NCBI RefSeq assembly: GCF_021155775.2
Contig: NC_060237.1
Span: forward strand, 2,916,501-2,980,500
Direction of reading: 5' to 3'
Origin: Neodiprion pinetum
Lineage: Eukaryota; Arthropoda; Insecta; Hymenoptera; Diprionidae
DNA length: 64,000 nucleotides
Below, piece after piece: positions 1 to 12,472 of this stretch. Each line of letters begins with the position of its first letter. Positions within the stretch are counted from its first letter, which is position 1. The position numbers and the translations under genes were made by a program. The notes under the pieces are model-generated. The model was given only the letters and a program-made list of their open reading frames with translations. It did no database searches and was not told the DNA's origin.

Positions 1-3000
1 AAACTAAAAAAATTGAAGACTACCAAACTGAGATTACAAACTTGGGTAAACTTGAAATGGAATTGAAAAACACTTCTAGTGTTATTAAAGAATGGGAATT
101 GAGATGTGAAGAAATGGAAAAAAAATTGAAGATTTCTGAATCTGAAAAAGTAATTATTGAGGATGCCATAAAAATACTGGAGGCCGAAAAGTTGAATATG
201 ATAAAAGAATTTGAAACGAAAGATTTTCAGATGATAAAACTGAAGAAGGAACTTGATGAAACCATATCGCAGTTAGAATTGAAATGCCAAGAAGAATTTA
301 AAATAGCATCCGTCCGAGAAGAAGAAATAACAGCTCTGAAAGAATTAGTTGCCAAAAATGATGCAGATCTTCGTGATAAATCAGGAACATTACAGACTGA
401 CATGATTACAATTGACAGCTTACACAAGGATCTTAATGAGTATAAGAGTCGGATCGAAGAGCAAAACCTCACAATCGAATCATTGAACGAAGAAGTTGCA
501 CGATTAAATACTTCTTTAGTAACAAGCAATGCAGAAATTAATAATGCACAAGCCACTGTTGATAAACTATCTGCGGAATTAGAAAACTCCAAAACTTCGG
601 AAGAGTTCAATGAATTGGTCAAGACTTTGCAGGATAGTCAAGAAATAACGAAAGAGATGCAGAATAAAATTGATGAACAGGCAAATGAAATTATCATGAC
701 ACATGGTAAAATTGAGAATGTTACCTCAAACATCCGTGACATGGCAGAACGATTAGCTAAAAGAGAGGAAGAAATTGCTCAACATACTGAAACTAATAAA
801 AATCTAAACGAAGAATTGCATCAAGCCAAGTCTGTCGAATCGTTGCTGACCACCCAAATATCTCACTTGCATAATACATTGGAACAGAACAGTAATTACC
901 TTGAAGATCTCCGGCAAGAACTGAGTAATGCATACAGGAAATTAGAATTGGTGAAAGCACAGCATGTAGAAGACAGAGAAATGCAAAACAGGCGACTGGA
1001 GGATTTGATTGAAGAGTTGAATATTAAGTTACAAGAAAATGAAAACTTGAAATTCGAGATAGGAGAGAAAGAAAAACTCCTAAGCCAAAATGTAACTGAA
1101 GAGACCAAATTAGCTTTAGAATTGAAAGTCGCAGATCTAGAAGGTAGATTGATGGAATCTGAATCCAAAGGAAAAGCTCAGTTGGATAAAATGAAAAAAA
1201 TTGCTGCCAATTTGAAGAAAAAGGTAGCACAGTGTCAAGATCTTGAAGCTAAGGTATTTGACCTTGAAGAGAAATGGAATTGTGAAAAGTCAGAAAAAGA
1301 AGCGATAAATAACATTATACAAGAGAATGAGTTCGCCATACGTGACAAAGACAATAAAATTTCCGAGCTGGAGAACAAGGTGATAGAAAGTGAAAAACAA
1401 ACTGCTATAGCTTTGCAGAACGTTGAAGGACTAGCGCACGAGATTGATACATTTAAGCTGAGAGTGAATTCTTTATTGGAACAAGTTACAGAGATGGGGG
1501 AAGAAATAGAAAAATTACGGATGGAAATTAGCAACAGGGAATCTTTATTGGAAGATGAGGAAGTAAAGAAACAGAATATTATATCGGAGTATGAAGCGTA
1601 CAAATTACAGATGCAGGCTGCGTATGAAAAACAACAAAACAGTTTAGAAGAAACTACTGAATGCGCCCGAGAACTAAGAGTGCGAATGGAAGTTATGGAA
1701 AGCGAGTATGTTGAACAATTAGGTCTGATCCAAAAACTGAAGGCTGAAAATGGGATGTTGTCCTCGAAAGAAACCCAAATCAATGAAAGATTGGAAAATG
1801 TTGAAAAGGAGTCCGAGGAAAGAAAGTTTCTCTTGGAAAAACTCCAGAAAGAAAAAACTGATTCCACTGAAAAAGTTTTAGTACACAAAGCACAGACCTT
1901 AGATTGCGAAATGAGTGAAAATGCGGCAAAACCATCTCAGGAACAGAGCTACACTTCGGTGCAAGCCTTGGAGGCAAAATTACAAGAACGAGATGCTGTA
2001 ATTGAGTCTTTAGAAATTGAACTTGGCAAATCTCACGACAGAGTTAGCAAACTAGAAGAAGCTTTGAGTGCTGTCGAGGAGCGGAGGCATAGCTTGGAAA
2101 GAAGAACGGAATTGTTGGGTGCTGAACTCGAGCAATCATTCCGGATAACAGAAGAAGCTTCCTTTAGCGAGGATGTGCTGGAACAAAGATTAGCTATGCT
2201 CATGGCTAAAGACGAAGCTATCAGTGACAAATTGAATGAAACAATTGACGAAAACAAGGAATTAACCGAAAAGATTCATAGTCTTCAAGATATTAATATT
2301 AGCTTGCAAGAAAAGATTGATGCAGTTGAGGAAGAATTGCAGTACAGCAGAGAGATTAATGAAAAATTGCAGAATGTCGATGTTTTATACTCGGAATTGC
2401 TTGATAAACATACTTCGCAAGAATCCCAGATGAAAAAAATACAGCAGGATCTGTATGAAGCTAAACAGTACATAGACAGCTCTGAACGGGAAGTCACTTC
2501 TCAAATAAACCAACTTGATTCTGACAAAAAACAGTTACTTGAGAAGTGTGAAAAGTTGGAGGATTTGAAGGTAAATCTTATCCAAGAAATCGAGTCGCTT
2601 AAAGATGGTGTAAGCCTTTGTCGACAAAGAATTTCGGAATTAGAAGCCGAAGTGGAAACGCAGAATGAATCTAACCAAAAGTTAGTAGCTGAACGGGCTA
2701 AGCGAAAAGAGTCTGTCTCAATGGTAGGCGATTTTCCGGAGAAGGTTGAAAAATTAACATCACTACTTGCTGAAAAAGAAGTTGAAATCGAAAATTATCA
2801 AAGGCGGAATATGCAACTGCAAATGGCTGCTTTTGTCACGCCTCAACAGGGTGATGTCTCCGATGTATTTGACACGACAATGCTACCTAATACATCTGCC
2901 CCTACCAATGAAATAGCCATGTTGAATAATCTCTTAGCAGAGAAAACACGTCAGTATGAGAGTGTTTGTATAGAATTGGAGAATTTAAAGCAGAGATTAG

Positions 3001-6000
3001 CCAACGTTGTATCAGAAAATCAACAGTCCTTGAATGAAAAAGATCAGTACTATGCACATCTAGTTACAGAGTCACAAACTCTGCAAGCAGAGTTTAATCA
3101 GTGTCGAAATGAGTTGGACAGGATGACTGAAGCCTTATTAGAGAAAAACCAAAAAATTGACTCGTTACATGCTCAATTTGGTGACATCTGTGCTCAGTTG
3201 GAGGTGTCTGGTAATCATCAAAGCGACAACGACAAAGAAATTGTTAGACTGACAGGAATTATTACAGCAAAAGATGCAGAAATTGAAGCAATTAGAAATG
3301 AGTTGGATTTGGCAAATGAGGAATTGCAAACAATCACAACGGCCAAAAAAGAAAACTACAGTCCTACAGATGACAAAAACACTTTGATTGACCAGCTTCA
3401 GAATGAAAAGTCTATCTATGAGTCTCAATTGGATGACCTAAAAGTGCAGCAAAAAAGTGCCCAAGAAATTGTCAACCAAATTATATCTACCGCCGAACAG
3501 AAAGTTAACAAATCATATGAAATTCGGGATGAAGGAAACACCACGAATACTAACGATCTTCATAAAGTTGCGTCAACATTTAATGAATTGTTAGCTGATT
3601 TTGAAACTGTGAAGATTGAAAATGACGAACTTCGTCTCTCTCAAGAATCGTACATGAACGAACTTATGGAACTGAAAAAGCATGCTACTACTGATGATAC
3701 AAATACGAATGACCAGCAAGTCTTGGAATTGAAAAGTAGAGTAGATGAAATTACACAGGAGAAAAATGCTCTGCTAGACTTACTGAAGGCACAAGAATTG
3801 ACAATAAATGGATTGAAAAACGAGTTGGATGAGCTTTTAATAGAAAAAGAATCATTTGAACAACAAGTCTCAGATTCGATCATTATAATCAATCAATTAA
3901 AAAATCAGCAGGTCCAAGTAGTTGGAAATACTGCAGAAAAACCAATATCAGACTCAACACCATCCCAGGAACCTGTTGAAAAGAATTTGCATTTGGAAGT
4001 TGACTCTGAATGGGACAATAGATCATCTGGCAAACTAGATATCGACGAAGAAGGATGGGGCTGGAGTGCCGAGGAAGTACAATTAGAGGACCAGCATCAA
4101 TTATCAACAACTACTTTGACACCCAGTGCGGAAATTCAGTTGCAAACCAGAGTGGCAGAGCTGGAAGATCAAATTAAAGAATTGGAAACCAAGATAAATA
4201 ACCTGGAAGAGGAAAGTAAAGCTATTCAACTAAAGAATGTAAAATTAGTTAAAAAACTCAAAGAATTTAAAGTCCGAAATGAATTGCTGGAACAAAAGGT
4301 CAAGCAGCAACAACCGTCGTGTTTCTCGGATTTGGATTCTGCTATTGAAGAAGAATTAAAAGCACAAATTCTGAGGCTGGAAGAAAGTTTGAAAGGTGCT
4401 ATCCAAGAACAAAAAAAATCTATCACAGAGAAAGAACAGTTGCAGAAAAGGTTAGAAGTCTTGACGTCAGCCAATGAAAGATTTGTTGAGATGAAGGAAA
4501 GACAAGACATGGATATCGAAGTATGGCAAATTCGAAATAAAGAACTCACTGGTAAAATACAGTCTTTGGAGTGGCAGCTCCGAGAAATTTCATCCAATCA
4601 TGAAGGATCGACTACACCGTCGCCGCAGATTAGAAGTCAGATTAGTGTACCTCCAAGTGAAGTTGATCCATCCAGTGATCAATTATCTAAAACCCAGGAA
4701 CGGATTGACGGATTGTGTCAACAATATAAAGAAGAAATTGACGATTTGAAAGAGGAAATGGAAGCGCTAGCAACAGAAAATGAACAACTACAACAACTTT
4801 TGGAAGAACAGAAGAATCAAATGATGCCTGTTCAGAGCAAAATTGGTTCAGAAAAATCTGATATTATCGTTAAATACGAAGAATTGGCGAAACAAAACAA
4901 CAATTCACAGATTAGCCTGAACAAATTACAAGAAGAATACAGTTTGCTGAGTAAACAGTACAAGCAAAGCCTTATGGATGCAAATGATCAGGTAACAGCT
5001 ATGCGTCAACTTAACGAGCTGATGAGAACTGAGTTGACAGCAAAGTCTATCGAATTTGATAATGAAAAACAGTCGTTGATTAAAGACACGGAAGAATGTA
5101 CTTTAAAAATTAACGAAATGCAACCCAAATTAGAGCAAACGCGGCAAGAAAATGTCATGCTATTGCAAAAAGTCGAAATTCTGGAAACTACCAATGAAGA
5201 ATTATCATCTGTATCAACCTCATTGAGCGAAGTCACAGAGCTATTAAATACAAGAGTGCAAGAGGTGGCTGATTTGAAGCAAAACTACCAGCAACAATAC
5301 CTTGAAAGAACTGAAACCGAAAATAATTTACGTGGTAACATAGAAAACCTCCGACAAGAGTTGAACAACAAACAGGAAGAAATATTACGTCTGCAACAAT
5401 CACTGACACAAGAGGTGAGTGAAACTATGCAAAAACAAGGTGCTGAACTGCATGGCCTACAACTGCAGTTATTGGATAAAGATCAAGAGATTGTAAAACT
5501 TAGAAATGAGTTAGCCAATGTAGAAACTGATGCGCAGAAGTGTACTCTTGAATTGCAAAGTCATATATCACATATCGAATTATTGGAAAAAGAAAGTCAA
5601 CATTTGAAGGCAATGCTACTAGAAAAAGAATCAAGCTTAGAAAAAACCTCTGCTGAATTGACAACTTGTCATCAGGAATCAACTAAGAACCTATCTCTAT
5701 TAGAATATTACCAAAGTGAGCTGTCCAAGTATTCGTCAGAAATAGAAAGAAATCAACAACAGGTGCACAAATTGGAAAATTCGATGGTTAAGCAAATTGC
5801 AATAGCTGATACTGATAGAACAAATTTGCAAAGTCAATTGACAGATAAGAGTGAAAAGGAGCAACAAATTGAAGAGCTCAAGGTAGGATTGCGTGAAAAA
5901 AATTCTCTCAACGAGTGCCTTCATCAAGAAATAAAAAAATTGTCCGTAGAATTGCATTCTGCCAATGATCGAATTAGCCAGCTTCAAACAGAGCTGGAGG

Positions 6001-8717
6001 AGAAGAATGTAGAAATACAGAAATTAAACGGAATCTTGATTGAAAAAGAGGCTGCGACAGAAAAAATCAGGCAGCAATTGAACGAAGGACAATTACAGAT
6101 AGATAGTGTTCAGCTTTCCACGTCCCACCAGCAAGAGCAGGGTTCTGCGCAAGAGGGTGTAGCATTGGCGGATAGTTATCCAAGATTCAAAATGGCTGGC
6201 GACACTGACATTCAGCTTCTAACAGATGTTGATCAATTGAGGTCAGAACTGAGCGAGAAACACGAAGAAATTGAACAATATAAATATATGCTGAGCAAAA
6301 ATACATATCCCGAGCTCATACAGAAGTTACAAGATAACATCAATCAGTTACATACAGACAAATATCAAATGGAACAGTCTTTGGAGAAAAAAATCCAGTT
6401 ATTGAGTGAAGAATTGGCCTGCAAACAAACAGAAATTGAAAACATTAGACAAGCAACACAGGGACAACGAGAGATTGTTTCGGGAGACAATCATGAACCG
6501 GTTGTTGTAGACCAAAAACCATCGATTCACCAAGAAGCTATAGCAAAATTACAGAACGTATTACATGACAAAGAACAGGAAATAAACGAACTGAAATTCG
6601 TGATTGCACAGAAGGATTCTCAAATTTCTCTCCAAGATAATGCCAATCCGCAATTCGACGAATTCGAAATTCAGGAAACACTACGACGATTAAACGTGGA
6701 CTTGTATACCAAGCAGCAAGAAATTGAAAAATTGCAAGCAAGCTTGGTAGAAAAGGAAAAGGATATTAATGATTTGACGGTGACAAAAGAACAATCAGAG
6801 AAAGATAGGAACCTAATATCAAAACTAACGTCAGAAAAAAAATTGATCATGGAAGAAGCTGAAAAAGTGCTACAATCTAAACTGGCAGACAAAGAAGCTG
6901 AAATCGATGAATTGAAGCAACGTTTAGTGATAGAAACTCAGGAATTGCTTGCCACTTTACAATTGAAAGATACGGATGTGGTAAATCTAAGAATGCAAAT
7001 GGAACAATCGAATTCTCATTATATTGATAACTTGCGAAACAAAGATGAAGAGTTGCTACTTAGCAAATCGGACTTGGCTGAAAACGAAAGGCGCTTAGCA
7101 GAAGTCAGTGTTACCAAAGATGCTGAAATTCATAATCTCAAAGTCCAAATCCATGATAAAGATGTTCGTATTGATGAAATGGCTGCACTAATGGAGGAAG
7201 AAGAAAGGCAATTGAACGAGTTGCGACAGGTGGTCGAATCTAAAGAAGAAGAAATTATTAATTTGAAAACTCTTTTAGCTGAAACTGTACAGGAATACGA
7301 AATTATCCAGAAGTCATTAAGTCGAAATAGAAGCACAGAATCCGCTGTTACCCCAGACGAGAGAAAGACGGAATCGGCAGATACAATCGATAGACCTTTA
7401 GAAGAAGGTGACAATTTAATGTCACATCCAGTTGTGTCCGTCGAAGGTGAGCTCGATCTTGCTCTCTATATGTTACATCAGAGAGATGTCAGATGCGAAG
7501 AACTGACATTAGAATTGATGCAGGTAAGATCGTTGTTCAAATTTTTTTTTTTTCGGTAATAAAAGTATATTTTGTCATTTTTTAATACTAAATTGATGTG
7601 CGACGAATTGATTCCATCTTTTCAGTTGTTAGAAGAACGTGACACTCTGCAGCTGAGACTATCTAATGCAATTCGAATTAATGAAGAATTGCGACAACAG
7701 AAAACGACAATGTCCAGTCCTAAGACAGAGGCCTTGCCTTCGACATCTTCGAACGAACCAATAGTCGAGCATCCATCTCCATCTAGAACGGAAGGCCCTA
7801 TCGAAATTGCAACGGATGCACTAAATGTTGAGACTTTACCAGCTGGAGAAGACAAGAGTGCTCTTGCTCAAAAGTAAGTCACTGTGCAATAATTTCAGAT
7901 TTGATGAATGTATTTCTTGCCCATATTCTTAGTAAAGAACCTGTAATAAGTTAAGATCCCTTAAATATGTTGCATTATTATATTATAGAGTCCTGAAAGC
8001 ATTCTAGTAATTACATCCCAATTATTCATTTGTTCATATAGATACAACAAGATCCTTGTTTTCGTGTCAAACTTAGATAAATGTCCTATCCCATAAATTG
8101 CGTCTGGACGCCGATCTGGTTTATGTATCATTTGCCATTAGATTTGTTCGAAGCTAACTTAGCTTTAATTATTATTCCCTTACCGATTGCTGCCCCATGC
8201 TTAACAGTTTCCCAAAGCCCAGAGTAAGCTAGTTTTTGTGACAGGCTCTCTCAGTTACACACTGTGCATCAAAGGCGAGATGTAAGATTATGCGACGACC
8301 GAGAATCCAGACACACGCAGCAAATGTCGTTTGTTACACGCAGGGATATGCTGAATTCCTTACCCCCTGAAGCAGCAGCCAGATTGGTGAATGCCAACTA
8401 CACTCTATGTATGTATTGAATTGAAAAGCATGTGTCAGGAATTATATTGTGGCTCAAAGATTCGAAAAGGGGTGACTGCAATGTAATTAGTGAACCTTGC
8501 AATAATTGTTTCAATTTTTCTTACAGCTCGAGATGTCCAGAGTCAGTCAAGCGTTCTCATGAACTGGTTGTGGGGGAAAAGGTGAGATAATTTTTACTAT
8601 AATTTTGAATTGCACAATTTGAATACTAATATCATTTTGCAACGATTATAATACAATTACTGAGGTGTTATTTTCTTTTTCTTCTGTTCAAGCACTCCGA
8701 AAGTAATGCATATGTGA
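1..8717 (+). CDS. lva: Giant coiled-coil Golgi protein, probably lava lamp (3' part)
   Basis: The reading frame is already open at base 3, so the gene starts left of the window. Exons: 1-7523, 7626-7873, 8245-8408, 8527-8581 and 8693-8717. All phases agree, giving about 2,670 residues here. Nearly the whole protein is heptad coiled coil rich in E, K, Q and L, with short breaks. One break near residue 1,340 is acidic and carries the motif EEGWGWSAEE. The last ~60 residues are not coiled coil: they read RRDMLNSLPPEAAARLVNAN and then a Trp-containing MNWLWGK end. No GRIP domain or C-terminal membrane span is seen, which argues against golgin-245 or giantin. Family knowledge: Drosophila Lava lamp (~2.8 kaa) is a Golgi golgin that links vesicles to dynein and spectrin during cellularisation. 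The size and one huge exon fit, but coiled coils are easy to misname. If the last donor is skipped, the protein would end at a TGA at 8582-8584. Confidence 0.6.
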
Positions 8718-9020
8718 TGAAGGCAATTCAAACGTGACTTCAGTACAACAATGTATAAAATAGTCTTTGACTAGACACATTCCTAATGTAATGAGTCCAA
8801 ATTCTGGTACGATACATTATAACAAAGGTTATGAATCAAGGCTATAACTTTAACAACATAATAATGATTGAATAGAATTTTCCAGAATCTTTTAGTCTTT
8901 TTATTCAAATAGAACAAACTGAAGTCTTCTCCGTTGTTATTAAGGACATTATATCAGTGGGATAATCCTTGATTTGTGACCAAATGAAATCGAAAATTTA
9001 CACATTGTAAAGAGTTGTCC

Positions 9021-9141
9021 TGCCCATATTTGGTGAAACGGACCCCGTATGTACATCATAGTATCTACCAACAGTGAGCAGAGGGAAAAATTAAAAAAAA
9101 ATTAATTAATAAACGGTCCGTGTCACCAAATATTCATGGCA
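9021..9141. repeat. Fold-back (MITE-like) element, about 120 bp
   Basis: The left arm starts TGCCCATATTTGGTG and runs through AAACGGACC. The right arm is its near-perfect reverse complement (GGTCCGTGTCACCAAATATT then CATGGCA). The arms are about 24 bp and the spacer about 70 bp, A-rich in its right half. It sits in the probable 3' UTR of the coiled-coil gene, so the transcript could form a strong hairpin. No protein is encoded. Confidence 0.55.
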
Positions 9142-9764
9142 TGTACATATATTTGTTGTTGACTTCCAATCGTTGAAAAATTATATTTATGCCAATTGTT
9201 ATAATTTGAGTGTCAATATTTGATGTTTGTAGTAATATTCCACAAATTCAATTCAGCCATTCGTGAATTTTGTATAGTTGATTTGCGTTATCCAACCAGC
9301 CTTACCTTCGCAGCTGCCATGAGTCAATTATTCAATGGATTGAATTTTTTGTACATACACACAAACTATACCTAACAGGTGTGGCGTTTGTCAAATCGGT
9401 CATTATAAAAATCCATTGTTTTTTGATACCTGGCATACTTGCATAACACCAGTCGAATGTACCAAACTAAAACTTAACTACGCATTTACAATATAATTCA
9501 TGAAATATTTAAATAGACGAAACTCCGAAGTATAAAATATAGTAGGAAACCTTGGTTGAAAAAAGGTGTAAAAGAAATAAAACGAAAGAAGACGAACAAC
9601 ACTTTCCAGAAAAAAAAAAAATAAAATGTTGCAAACTACTGTATTATATAGTCATAGAAAATATGAGTGTGTATAATAATAATAAATACTTAAAATATTT
9701 ATATAAGAATGCCTTGAAGTAATGTAATTTCAGTGATTTTTAACTATTCGATTGTAATTATTGG

Positions 9765-9770
9765 AATAAA
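9765..9770 (+). terminator. Candidate poly(A) signal AATAAA
   Basis: Canonical AATAAA followed by a TG/T-rich stretch. It is one of several possible 3' ends for the coiled-coil gene, and the choice cannot be made from sequence alone. Confidence 0.35.
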
Positions 9771-10084
9771 TACTAATGTTGTTATACTGCTTAGTAATAT
9801 TTGCAAATTGTCAATTTATTTTCATCCCGAATTAGGGACTATCAATTAATTACATTATATTCCTTACACAGGAGCAGAAATAAGGGGGCAGTGATTATTG
9901 CCTTACACAACATAAAAATTAAGTTGAAAAATTGGAAATTCTACATACATGGACTGCTTAATTACACATATTTGACTTCATTTTTTGTTATATTTTTAGT
10001 TAACTCACAGCCTGAATAGTCGCATGTAATTGTAATTGTAACTTTTCAGATTATTCATATTGTCTTCACAATGAATGAGAAATA

Positions 10085-10312
10085 TAGGGTGTAACAAAAT
10101 TGGCAATTGTTGAAAACAGGATTGAATCCATTTCGATAAGCAAAACTGGGGAAAGGCGAAATTTTTTTTTTTGGAACTCTGTTCTATCAGAGAAACTATG
10201 TCGAATAATTGGACGTCGATCAGGAATTAGCTTGATGATGTGTGACTGTGCTTATCGAGATGAATCCAATCTTGTTTTCAATATATGATTCCCAATTTTG
10301 TTAAACCCTGTA
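10085..10312. mobile_element. Palindromic MITE, about 228 bp, TA-flanked
   Basis: The left end GGGTGTAACAAAATTGG is mirrored by CCCAATTTTGTTAAACCC at the right end. The arms stay complementary for about 65 bp inward: GATTGAATCCATTTCGATAA on the left against TTATCGAGATGAATCCAATC on the right. Both ends are bordered by TA within TATA, as expected for a TA-inserting (Tc1/mariner-type) non-autonomous element. The 62-residue ORF inside has no independent support. Confidence 0.7.
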
Positions 10313-10552
10313 TATACTCTTATTTATTAATGGTAAAATCACACAATTGCTTTTGTCTCGAAACGTTATTAATAATTATGCATTATTATGAGCACATGTA
10401 ATAGTGTTACGCTAATGTTGGAGACGAGGCTTCTTTCAAGAAGTCAGACATTCAAATTTTTTTACAATCCAAAGCCATATATGACCAATTATTATTTTGA
10501 TCATTGGTTCTGTCAAAAGTACAATTTATCATAGCATTTTCAATTTCAGATA
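10313..10552. other. Short intergenic spacer
   Basis: AT-rich spacer between the MITE and the 3' end of Gemin6 (minus strand). No feature is recognised. Confidence 0.4.
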
Positions 10553-11318
10553 TCATACAACAACGCTAGAAATCAGCTCCTGTATTCGTACTAAAACAAT
10601 TTCATTAGTGCTCGAACAATGTTGTTCATCATATGGTGGCTCTATCGAAAGTATTCCTTCAATGTTCAAGATATTACCATTTTCCGTAACAGGGAAACGA
10701 TTTTCTAATAGTAATTCTCTGACAGCATTTTTTCTCCGCATAATAATAGATTCTGGCGTATCTTCGCTAGATGATAAAAATAAATCCAGTACGTTTGTTT
10801 CAGTCCTTGTGTGTACTTCCATATTGTCAATCGCATGTCCCATTATTATCTTCAGGTTTTGTTTGTCGCAGGATGGGTTTGCCAAAATAAAGCTGAGGAA
10901 TTATACACATATATCGTTTACTGTGTTATGCCATTAGTAACATGTTTCTAGATTTTAATCATGAAATGCCGAGGCTTACAAGTTAGCCGTGCAGTATGGA
11001 ACCCTTCATTCTATGTGAATTTTTTCTCTACTGAAAAAAAGCTCGAATCGTATTCTGGACGCGTGCGAGTACTTTATAATGCTTCATTATACCTGTAGCT
11101 GATTGTGAACAGGCAAACATGATAATGGACAAAGGAATAAGTGAACGTAACATAAGTATACCTAACCTTTCTGATACCGGATCTATTGTGTAAACAACAC
11201 CGGAGTAACTACGACCATCTTTAGTTTTAATCGAAACGGTCTTATTAACGTAACTTTTCAATGTGATAGGATCATTCTTGTAAACCTTGTGCGAAAATTT
11301 CCACTCATTATCAGTCAT
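10553..11318 (-). CDS. Gem6: Gem-associated protein 6 (Gemin6)
   Basis: Two exons on the minus strand: 11318-11167 (start ATG at 11318) and 10892-10553. They join in phase to give 163 residues, against 167 in human Gemin6. The N-terminal half is an Sm-like fold containing GVVYTIDPVSE, followed by the diagnostic IIMGHAID. The C-terminal half holds EGILSIEPPYDEQHCSSTNE, which matches the conserved Gemin6 end block (G-V-L-T-I-D-P-P-Y). Gemin6 pairs with Gemin7 in the SMN complex, which loads Sm cores onto spliceosomal snRNAs in the cytoplasm. The start codon lies about 100 bp from the start of a divergent small ORF, which suggests a shared promoter. Identification is by recalled family motifs. 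The weakest point is the exon 1 donor (AAG|GTTAGG). Confidence 0.88.
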
Positions 11319-11416
11319 TTTTCAGGTGCTGATCAGTGTCAAGGATGGGACGAAGATTATACCACACGTACTGATACGTGACAGTTGACGAAGCACACAT
11401 AAATGTGCAAAATCGG
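11319..11416. promoter_or_regulatory. Likely bidirectional promoter (Gemin6 / small ORF)
   Basis: Fewer than 100 bp separate the Gemin6 start (minus) from the first in-frame ATG of the small plus-strand ORF. No TATA box is evident. Divergent transcription is inferred from layout only. Confidence 0.4.
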
Positions 11417-11650
11417 ATGACATTAGCGGGGGCGAACAACGTTCAACGTCGTTTGTTCGTCAATTCTATAATGCAACGGCAGCAGCTACAAGAGGTAGTA
11501 AAAGTAGATAAAGAATTAGAATGTGGCAGCGAAATTCTAACAACTGAAAGGCTGGTGGAAAATTTTTACGACAAACAAAAAGAATCTGCAGCAAGAATTG
11601 CCTTGAAGTCGTGTATTGTTTACGATACATTCGAAACATTCCAATTGTGA
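11417..11650 (+). CDS. Small unrecognised protein, 77 residues
   Basis: The frame is open from 11378, but the first ATG is at 11417 and gives MTLAGANNVQRRLF onward to a TGA at 11648-11650. The product is hydrophilic and probably helical, rich in Q, E, K and R in the middle, and ends VYDTFETFQL. There is no signal peptide or membrane span. Composition looks protein-like rather than random: there are few low-complexity runs, and the frame is unusually long for such AT-rich DNA. Divergent head-to-head placement with Gemin6 supports a real gene. No family was recognised. It could be a single-exon gene or the coding part of a longer spliced transcript. Confidence 0.5.
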   Translation: MTLAGANNVQRRLFVNSIMQRQQLQEVVKVDKELECGSEILTTERLVENFYDKQKESAARIALKSCIVYDTFETFQL

Positions 11651-12472
11651 AATAGCTACGCCATATGAGTTTACATGACGAATTATACGACAGCTGTGAT
11701 GTAAGAGAATGAAGTCAGACAGGTGGTCGGATGTGGTATCATCACTATCACAAACAATATCATTGACAAAACTGCGTAATGACTACGGATTGTCCCAAAG
11801 GATGAGCAACTGCGCGATCCGCAACACCTCGAGGTAATCGATAAACGCGTCGCGTAATTCTTACAATATGCACGTATCATTGCTAAATTTTTTATGCCTA
11901 CTGCAAAATTCTACTGATTATACGGACATAAAGGCGAAACAAATCTTCATTGTGAAACAAGTAAGCAATGAAACAGAAAAATAATTTGAAAATTCAGTCA
12001 TTGATGTGGTGAAGCAGCATACTAATATCACTTGAACTTTGTTAGCAATTCATATATTATCTGAGACAGAAATAAATACGAATGCGTCTCTGTTGACTGT
12101 TTGATTGCCCTAAATCTATACTTATCTTTTTGATATAACGTAATACAGTAGAGCTTTCCAATTTATACAAGTGTATTTGTTTGCCAGAGTCTTGCTTCTG
12201 TACCTCACCCGGCATCACGAATATTAAATTAGAGTTGGTTTCATTCCTGAGCTGGTTGGAATTGTTTATCATTTGTAAACTGCGTCACGCTTTATAAACA
12301 ATGATAATTCAGAAATTCTCAACCATTGTATGTGAGGAAAGAAACAATCTCAAGTGTGAAAACGGTAATGTTTGACACTCTGAGATTTCTTGTGTAATTG
12401 TAGAACTGATTATGGCGCATGACGTTTCTTCTTGAAAAATTCCAAACATTTGTGCGCCAGAGTTATTAAGTC
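11651..12472. other. Intergenic region before ethanolamine kinase
   Basis: No convincing ORF, repeat or RNA gene was seen. The last ~100 bp probably contain the 5' UTR of the kinase gene. Confidence 0.4.

Larger units (their letters stand above)
8718..10084 (+). other. 3' UTR and intergenic DNA after the coiled-coil gene
   Basis: AT-rich sequence without a convincing ORF. Several AATAAA hexamers are present, for example near 9575 and at 9765-9770, so the 3' UTR of the upstream gene may run about 1 kb. A fold-back repeat lies at 9021-9141. Confidence 0.5.

Noticed and set aside
1235..1888. 217-codon antisense ORF and many other antisense ORFs in the first 7.5 kb
   Set aside because: Shadows of the E/K-rich coiled-coil gene: reverse-complement reads as S/F/L-rich with no domain.
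8582..8717. Alternative end of the coiled-coil gene at the TGA at 8582-8584
   Set aside because: A good GTGAGA donor, a strong pyrimidine tract and in-phase acceptor at 8692 support one more short exon. The earlier stop remains possible and is mentioned in the gene entry.
10100..10288. 62-codon ORF
   Set aside because: It lies wholly within the palindromic MITE and its 'start' is a TTG. It is not a gene.
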